64,000 nucleotides of DNA from Hyphomicrobiales bacterium (GTDB lineage: Bacteria > Pseudomonadota > Alphaproteobacteria > Rhizobiales > Rhizobiaceae). Every line of letters starts with the position of its first letter. Position 1 is the stretch's first letter. The DNA lies in the NCBI GenBank assembly GCA_900465675.1, contig UBJR01000030.1, positions 24,706 through 88,705 of the forward strand, in the 5' to 3' direction. Shown piece after piece: positions 59,417 through 64,000 of this stretch. A model generated the notes under the pieces. That model made no database searches. It had not been told where the DNA came from and saw nothing but the letters and a program-made list of their open reading frames with translations. The translations under genes and the position numbers were made by a program.

Positions 59417-60241
59417 ATGGATGAACCATTTCCCGCTATGTTCGAGCAATATGTGCTCCTGCTGACCGCAAAGCGCACGATGCTGAGAGCCGAGGCGGCG
59501 GGTGTCGCCACGCTCGTTGCCGGTTCGTCACATGGCGATTTCGGCTTCGATCCGGCGTATCTGCCCGGATCTTTCAACCTGTGCTGCCGATCACAGGATC
59601 TGAAATACTCCTACTTTCTCTACAAGACCCTTTCGGAGCAACTCGAGGCGCTCCGCACCATCGTTGTCTTCTATTCGGTTTTCTCACCGGGATGGGTGCT
59701 CGATCGCTCGCGATCCGAAGGCATGATCTCGGTGGCTATCAATGAGCTGTTCAATCTTGGATTGGACTACGAGGATCCGGCGCTTACCAGCCTCTACGAA
59801 ACCGTGGTGGGCAAACTTGGGGATTTGTCGGTAGACGTTTCGGGGCGCTCCGGGTTTCTGCCCGACTATAACAAGAGCTTCATGCCTCCGCGCATGACGA
59901 CGGAACAGCGCGTCGCAGATCATATGAAGTTCAATCGGCGGGAAAACGCACTTCCTTATCTCGACATGTTGATCAGCTTGTCGGCGCAAAACCGCCACAG
60001 GCTGCTCGTCGTCGTTCCCCCAGTCCGAAGCGATTTCCGGATTCGCGCCCCAGGTGCAGAATTGTTTCGCGGTCTGAAGCAGCGAACCGATGGGCATGCT
60101 CACGTCCAGGTGCTTGATCTCTATGACCACGATGATTTTGAAGACGGCTTTTTCGGAGATATGGATCATCTCAAGCCGTTGGGTCCAGGCACGGCGCTGC
60201 TGTCGCGTCTGGTTGACGAGGCCTTGAGCCGCGGGTCATGA
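59417..60241 (+). CDS. SGNH-hydrolase-like protein, unknown function
   Basis: 274 residues. An SGNH-type layout is suggested by VAGSSHGDFGFDP near residue 38 (block I position) and GDMDHLKPLGPGTALLS near the C-terminus (the Asp-x-x-His of block V). No signal peptide or membrane span is seen. The first Ser in block I is in GSSHG, not the usual GDS, so the activity is unsure. ATG 59417 has GGAGA at good spacing; ATG 59405 is possible. Confidence 0.6.
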   Translation: MDEPFPAMFEQYVLLLTAKRTMLRAEAAGVATLVAGSSHGDFGFDPAYLPGSFNLCCRSQDLKYSYFLYKTLSEQLEALRTIVVFYSVFSPGWVLDRSRSEGMISVAINELFNLGLDYEDPALTSLYETVVGKLGDLSVDVSGRSGFLPDYNKSFMPPRMTTEQRVADHMKFNRRENALPYLDMLISLSAQNRHRLLVVVPPVRSDFRIRAPGAELFRGLKQRTDGHAHVQVLDLYDHDDFEDGFFGDMDHLKPLGPGTALLSRLVDEALSRGS

Positions 60242-60359
60242 GCGGGGCGCAATCGCGCCGTGCGCCATGTTTTGGGAGCGCAGCGTCAAATTCTGGAACA
60301 GGCACCCGCCTACGGAGCAGGCGCCATCCGGCTACGCTTCTGATTTCGCTATGAGTGAG

Positions 60360-60435
<76 letters not shown>

Positions 60436-60706
60436 AATGCGTGCCAACTACCAGATTCTGAATTCGTGTAAAGGCAAAATCCGGCATCGGCGCGAATTCG
60501 TGAACGGTTTCGGCTACAGAATCATGGAAATCGTGCTGGGCGACAACAGCGGTTGGCGGAAACTATCGCGCCCCGCCGGGGCCGTTTCGCGGAAATGCCG
60601 GATGCTCACACTTTGTCGCGTTTCCGCACTTTGTATTGATGTGCAAAACACCTTGTCGCACAAGCCCTTTATCCTTTAGCTAGGCGAGCATAACAAAGGG
60701 CATTGA

Positions 60707-61480
60707 ATGGGCCGGTCATTTCAGACGCTTGGTTTTCTGGCTTCCTCCACGACTGAAGCGCTTGCTGCGCGCGAGGAGCTGATTCGGATCTACGGCGACG
60801 TGCCGGCCGAAGAGGCGGATGTGATCGTCGCGCTCGGCGGCGATGGCTTCATGCTGCAGACGCTGCATGGAATTATGAACAGCGGCAAGCTGGTCTATGG
60901 CATGAACCGCGGCTCCGTCGGCTTCCTGATGAACGATTACCGCACCGAAGACTTGCAGCAACGCATCTGTGCTGCTGTCGAAAACGTCTTCCGTCCGCTG
61001 CAGATGACGACGGCCAATGCCGATGGCACGAATTCCGAGGCGCTCGCCATCAACGAGGTGTCGCTGTTTCGCCAGTCCTATCAGGCAGCCAAGCTTCGCG
61101 TCGAGGTGGACGGCCATGTCAGGCTGCCGGAATTGATCTGCGATGGCGTGATGGTGGCGACTCCGGCGGGCTCCACCGCCTACAATCTTTCCGCACACGG
61201 CCCGATCCTGCCGCTGGAAGCGCCGCTTCTGGCGTTGACGCCGGTCAGCGCCTTCAGGCCGCGGCGCTGGCGTGGCGCGTTGCTGCCGAACAAGGTGACG
61301 GTCGATATCCATATCCTTGAGGCCGAGAAGCGGCCGGTGAACGCCGTTGCCGATAATTCCGAGGTCAAGTCGGTGCTGCATGTGCGCATCGCCCAGTCGG
61401 AACACATGACCGCCCGCATCCTCTCCGATCCGGATCGTTCGTGGTCGGACCGCATTCTGGCAGAACAGTTCGAGGACTAA
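60707..61480 (+). CDS. nadK: NAD kinase
   Basis: Phosphorylates NAD to NADP. The 257-residue protein has VALGGDGFMLQ (GGDG at 44-47), the GMNRGSVGFLMN segment, AINEVSLFR, and CDGVMVATPAGSTAYNLSAHGPI, all family hallmarks. The next gene starts two bases after its stop, so they form a pair. Confidence 0.96.
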   Translation: MGRSFQTLGFLASSTTEALAAREELIRIYGDVPAEEADVIVALGGDGFMLQTLHGIMNSGKLVYGMNRGSVGFLMNDYRTEDLQQRICAAVENVFRPLQMTTANADGTNSEALAINEVSLFRQSYQAAKLRVEVDGHVRLPELICDGVMVATPAGSTAYNLSAHGPILPLEAPLLALTPVSAFRPRRWRGALLPNKVTVDIHILEAEKRPVNAVADNSEVKSVLHVRIAQSEHMTARILSDPDRSWSDRILAEQFED

Positions 61481-61482
61481 CG

Positions 61483-62007
61483 ATGAGGGCAGGGACTTTT
61501 CTATTGGCGGCCACGCTCCTGACGGGCGCAGGGATTGCCAAGGCGGCTCCAGGCACAGAGACGATCCTGCCGTCCGCTGTCACTTTCGCCACCAGCACGG
61601 GATATTGGGAAGAAAGCAAGGCTGACATCGCTATCGAGCGCACGCCCGAGACGTCAGGCAAACCCGTATCTGCCGATCAGGCGGCGGCAAAACCCGGAGA
61701 GTCGCGTCATGGCTATTACAAGCTCTTCTCCGTCCGCCAGGATGACCGCACATCGAAGGTCTACCTGCAGCAGGTGGCGCAGACCGATGGCGGGCCGCAG
61801 ATCGTCTCCACGGTTGAACTGCACGAATTCACCGATCTCAAACCCTATGTCACCGATATCCGTCCGGAGAACTCGACTGGGATCATCAAACAGCCCGGAC
61901 TGTTCGCCACCGTCTATTTGAAGACCGATCCGGATGCCGAGCCGGATGGCTGGACCGTGCTGATCGACGAGTTCGGAGAAATTTCCGTCGAAAAGGCGAC
62001 CAACTGA
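61483..62007 (+). CDS. Exported protein downstream of nadK, unknown function
   Basis: 174 residues with a signal peptide (MRAGTFLLAATLLTGAGIAKAAPG). The mature protein is rich in beta strands, with no family I can name. Segments such as YYKLFSVRQDDRTSKVYLQQ and DGWTVLIDEFGEISVEK look ordered rather than low complexity. It is coupled to nadK and followed by a terminator. Confidence 0.75.
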   Translation: MRAGTFLLAATLLTGAGIAKAAPGTETILPSAVTFATSTGYWEESKADIAIERTPETSGKPVSADQAAAKPGESRHGYYKLFSVRQDDRTSKVYLQQVAQTDGGPQIVSTVELHEFTDLKPYVTDIRPENSTGIIKQPGLFATVYLKTDPDAEPDGWTVLIDEFGEISVEKATN

Positions 62008-62010
62008 CAA

Positions 62011-62037
62011 AAAAGCCCCAGCGATACCGGGGCTTTT
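62011..62037 (+). terminator. Terminator of nadK operon
   Basis: AAAAGCCCC and GGGGCTTTT form a stem followed by a T-rich stretch, three bases after the stop. Also usable by the minus-strand small genes. Confidence 0.85.
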
Positions 62038-62060
62038 CTTTTGCTCGGCGGGGGGCCGGC

Positions 62061-62198
62061 CTACTGCTGCACAGGCTCGTTGATGCTTGCCTCGATCTTG
62101 GCGCCGTTGCCGGTCTGTCCGGTGCCGGATGGCGCCATCATCACGATGCTCAGCACCGAGCCGACCATTAGAACTACGACGGCGATCATGATTCGCAT
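62061..62198 (-). CDS. 45-residue membrane protein downstream of rlmB
   Basis: ATG 62198 follows AAGGAAG at good spacing; the frame ends at TAG (62061-62063). The protein starts MRIMIAVVVLMVGSVLSIVMM, a single span, then a short polar tail (SGTGQTGNGAKIEASINEP). The function is unknown. It is third in line after rlmB and the 67-residue gene. Confidence 0.6.
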   Translation of the reverse strand: MRIMIAVVVLMVGSVLSIVMMAPSGTGQTGNGAKIEASINEPVQQ

Positions 62199-62260
62199 GC
62201 GTTCTTCCTTGCATTAACCTGCGGGACAAACGCGCGGAGATGTTTGAGGTTCCGGAAGCC

Positions 62261-62464
62261 CTATTGCACAGAGGCTGGTGCAGAGGGGCCGGGGGCCGAG
62301 GGGGCCAGCGGATCGGGCTGGCGCACCGGATGGGAGGGATCGACCCAGACGAGGCTGAGAATGATGCCGACGAAGACTGCGACGAACAGAATGCCAAACA
62401 GGAGGGGCCGGATTGCCATGCCGGATCGTTTCCTTCTCTCTTGCTGTTTTCGGTTCGCCGCCAT
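62261..62464 (-). CDS. 67-residue membrane protein downstream of rlmB
   Basis: Starts MAANRKQQERRKRSGMAIRPL: a basic N-terminus, then one span (LLFGILFVAVFVGIILSLVWV), then a Pro/Ser-rich tail. The ribosome site is weak, and an internal ATG 15 codons in could be the true start. The function is unknown. Confidence 0.6.
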   Translation of the reverse strand: MAANRKQQERRKRSGMAIRPLLFGILFVAVFVGIILSLVWVDPSHPVRQPDPLAPSAPGPSAPASVQ

Positions 62465-62500
62465 CTAGCCCCGGCATGCGTTCATTTTGAGACCCCGGTC

Positions 62501-63391
62501 CTATTTCGCCAGATACTGCCGGGCCGCATACATGGCGATTGCAGCCGCGTTCGAAACGTTCAGCGACTTGATGGCGCCGGGCATATCGAGACGGGCAAGC
62601 GCGTTAACGGTTTCGCGGGTCTTCTGCCTCAGGCCCTTGCCTTCAGAGCCGAGAACGAGCGCCACCTTGTCACCTGTGAACGTTCCCTCAAGCGGAGCCG
62701 GCCCTTCCGAATCGAGGCCGATCGTCACAAAACCGAGCTTGTGCAGCTCGCCGACGGCGTCGGCCAGATTGGTGATCTGGATATAAGGAATCAGTTCCAG
62801 CGCCCCGGAGGCCGATTTCGCCATCACACCTGATTCTGTCGGGCTATGTCTCTGGGTGGTGATAACCGCACCGGCATTGAATGCCACTGCCGAGCGCATG
62901 ATGGCGCCGACATTATGCGGATCGGTCACCTGGTCGAGAACCAGAAGCAACGGGCTGTCCTTCAAGGCTTCCAGCCGGCGGACGGGCAGGGGCCGCGTCT
63001 CCAGCATTACGCCCTGGTGGATCGCATCGGGGCCGAGCATCTTGTCGATATCCTGCGGCGAGACCATCTCGACCGGGATCTTCATGTTCTCGGGATTGAT
63101 CTCGAGGCGCGCCAGCGCATTCTGCGTCACGGACAGCTTGATGTTCTTGCGCTCGGGATTTTCGAGCGCCGCGCGAACCGTGTGCAGGCCATAGAGATAG
63201 ACCTGCTCAGGCGCCAGAACCGGCGGCTTCCAGTCGTCGCCGCCGCGCTTGCGCTTCTGCGGGCCGGGGGTCGGTATGTCGCCGCGCTCGCGCTTTGCAT
63301 CGCGGTGCTGGCGGCGCAAGGTCGCATAATGCGTATCCTTGGCGGTTTTGTCGGTGTCGGGCTTGCCGGTGAATTTGTTGTCTTTGCTCAT
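62501..63391 (-). CDS. rlmB: 23S rRNA 2'-O-methyltransferase, SpoU/RlmB family
   Basis: 296 residues. After a charged N-terminal segment comes the substrate-binding domain (LYGLHTVRAALEN), then the SPOUT domain with LVLDQVTDPHNVGAIMRSA, VALVLGSEGKGLRQKT and LNVSNAAAIAMYAARQ. Methylates a guanosine in 23S rRNA (family knowledge). ATG 63391 is chosen; an upstream extension is not convincing. Confidence 0.94.
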   Translation of the reverse strand: MSKDNKFTGKPDTDKTAKDTHYATLRRQHRDAKRERGDIPTPGPQKRKRGGDDWKPPVLAPEQVYLYGLHTVRAALENPERKNIKLSVTQNALARLEINPENMKIPVEMVSPQDIDKMLGPDAIHQGVMLETRPLPVRRLEALKDSPLLLVLDQVTDPHNVGAIMRSAVAFNAGAVITTQRHSPTESGVMAKSASGALELIPYIQITNLADAVGELHKLGFVTIGLDSEGPAPLEGTFTGDKVALVLGSEGKGLRQKTRETVNALARLDMPGAIKSLNVSNAAAIAMYAARQYLAK

Positions 63392-63494
63392 GCGGCTTTT
63401 ATAACGGCGGCAACTCTCCGCGCATAGGACTTCTTTCACAGAGGGCCTTTCAACAGGCGATGAAATTTTTCACATTTTTTCCGCAGTCATCGTG

Positions 63495-63523
63495 TTGACA
63501 TGAGGAAATCGTCCGGTCATATA
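63495..63523 (+). promoter_or_regulatory. Promoter of the tRNA-Tyr/tRNA-Gly/tuf transcript
   Basis: A perfect -35 TTGACA (63495-63500), 17 bases, then CATATA (63518-63523), about 65 bases before tRNA-Tyr. A strong promoter fits a tRNA operon. Confidence 0.8.
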
Positions 63524-63594
63524 CGCGGCGCAGACCGAGGGGCGGCAACGCCAGACGGTCGCAAGCTTGGTCTTCCGATCCAGACGAAACGAAT

Positions 63595-63679
63595 GGAGAG
63601 ATGCCCGAGTGGTTAAAGGGGACGGACTGTAAATCCGTTGGCTCAGCCTACGTTGGTTCAAATCCAACTCTCTCCACCA
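63595..63679 (+). tRNA. tRNA-Tyr (anticodon GTA)
   Basis: 85 bases starting GGAGAGATGCCCGAGTGG, with anticodon loop CTGTAAA, a long variable arm (class II), a T arm GGTTCAAATCC, and encoded CCA. Confidence 0.97.
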
Positions 63680-63710
63680 TTCGTTCTCTGGTCGGGCCAA
63701 GACCAATCCC

Positions 63711-63784
63711 GCGGGTATAGCTCAATGGTAGAGCAGCAGCCTTCCAAGCTGAATACGCGGGTTCGATTCCCGCTACCCGCTCCA
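63711..63784 (+). tRNA. tRNA-Gly (anticodon TCC)
   Basis: 74 bases from GCGGGTATAGCTCAATGG; anticodon stem CAGC/GCTG with loop CTTCCAA, T arm GGTTCGATTCC, acceptor GCGGGTA/TACCCGC, and encoded TCCA. Confidence 0.97.
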
Positions 63785-63982
63785 GTTTTTCCTTTTAGCT
63801 TCAGGTTGTTGCGCCGCGCTTTTGGCGGTGGATCTTGCGTTGCGTCAATTGCTTCCCATATGGGCAGCAAACCCCGGAATGCCGTTCGCAATTAGGTCTT
63901 GCGCAATCTCGCCGAAAGCCTTAAACGGCGGCACTAAACCGGTTCGCCGGGGTCACCCATTTCGTTCACAGGAAGCATTCAA

Positions 63983-64000
63983 ATGGCAAAGAGTAAGTTT
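63983..64000 (+). CDS. tuf: Elongation factor Tu, first six codons (3' end outside window)
   Basis: Only MAKSKF is visible, matching the N-terminus of alphaproteobacterial EF-Tu, after an AGGAAG ribosome site. Its place after tRNA-Tyr and tRNA-Gly fits the conserved order. Six residues are suggestive rather than proof. Confidence 0.75.

Noticed and set aside
60437..60679. 80-codon plus-strand frame next to tRNA-Thr
   Set aside because: Starts in the tRNA flank, composition looks non-coding, and no ribosome site is present.
63638..63895. 85-codon frame across tRNA-Tyr and tRNA-Gly
   Set aside because: It reads through two confirmed tRNA genes.

Overview
The window is a chromosomal segment of an alphaproteobacterium, most likely Rhizobium or a close Rhizobiaceae relative. 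The evidence is the high-GC coding style, the gene orders proS-lolC-lolD-dnaE, divK-pleD-rpmG, pyrB-pyrC-plsY-dprA, topA-rnr, gatCA/gatB and aat-accC-accB-aroQ, an NDUFA12-type complex I protein, the direct-repeat GTTC-N7-GTTC LexA box, and rhizobial-type palindromic repeats. It is mostly core genome. No insertion sequence, prophage, CRISPR array or rRNA operon was seen.

Layout. 0-12.9 kb: end of proS, lipoprotein-release genes lolCD, three small genes around two LexA-type boxes, dnaE, an L,D-transpeptidase, an acetyltransferase-TPR fusion, dinB with its own LexA box, and a HAD/DUF3572 pair. 13-15.8 kb: cell-cycle signalling genes divK and pleD, an AT-rich gap, a candidate structured small RNA, and rpmG. 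15.8-27.5 kb: a mostly minus-strand block with an MFS transporter, DUF983, rnr, topA, dprA, plsY, an unannotated 55-residue membrane protein, a dihydroorotase-like gene without its metal ligands, and pyrB. 27.7-34 kb: aidB, a GNAT, a TetR/MFS efflux pair with twin operators, a second TetR gene, two overlapping small membrane genes, and ruvX. 34-44.4 kb: gatC-gatA and gatB separated by accessory genes (a GT2-GtrA fusion, a GT39-type glycosyltransferase, a YjhX/TopAI homologue and a divergent GNAT), then two more GNATs, an NDUFA12-like gene and DUF2155.

44.4-64 kb: three palindromic repeats, aat-accC-accB-aroQ, a DsbA-like oxidoreductase, an aminotransferase, rne with a long structured leader, amiC, mrcA, prfB with a programmed +1 frameshift, an SGNH-like gene, tRNA-Thr, nadK, two tiny membrane genes, rlmB, and a promoter driving tRNA-Tyr, tRNA-Gly and the start of tuf.

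The most notable observation is a 28-residue single-span membrane microprotein just upstream of dnaE. A perfect LexA-type box sits between its -35 and -10 positions, which is the form expected of an SOS-induced division inhibitor of the Caulobacter SidA kind. Two more perfect boxes precede a DUF5680 gene and dinB, so the first 12 kb may hold a small DNA-damage regulon. Other points are the non-catalytic dihydroorotase paired with pyrB, the TopAI-like gene next to a GNAT, the candidate small RNA at 15.3 kb, and several small genes that length-filtered annotation would miss.
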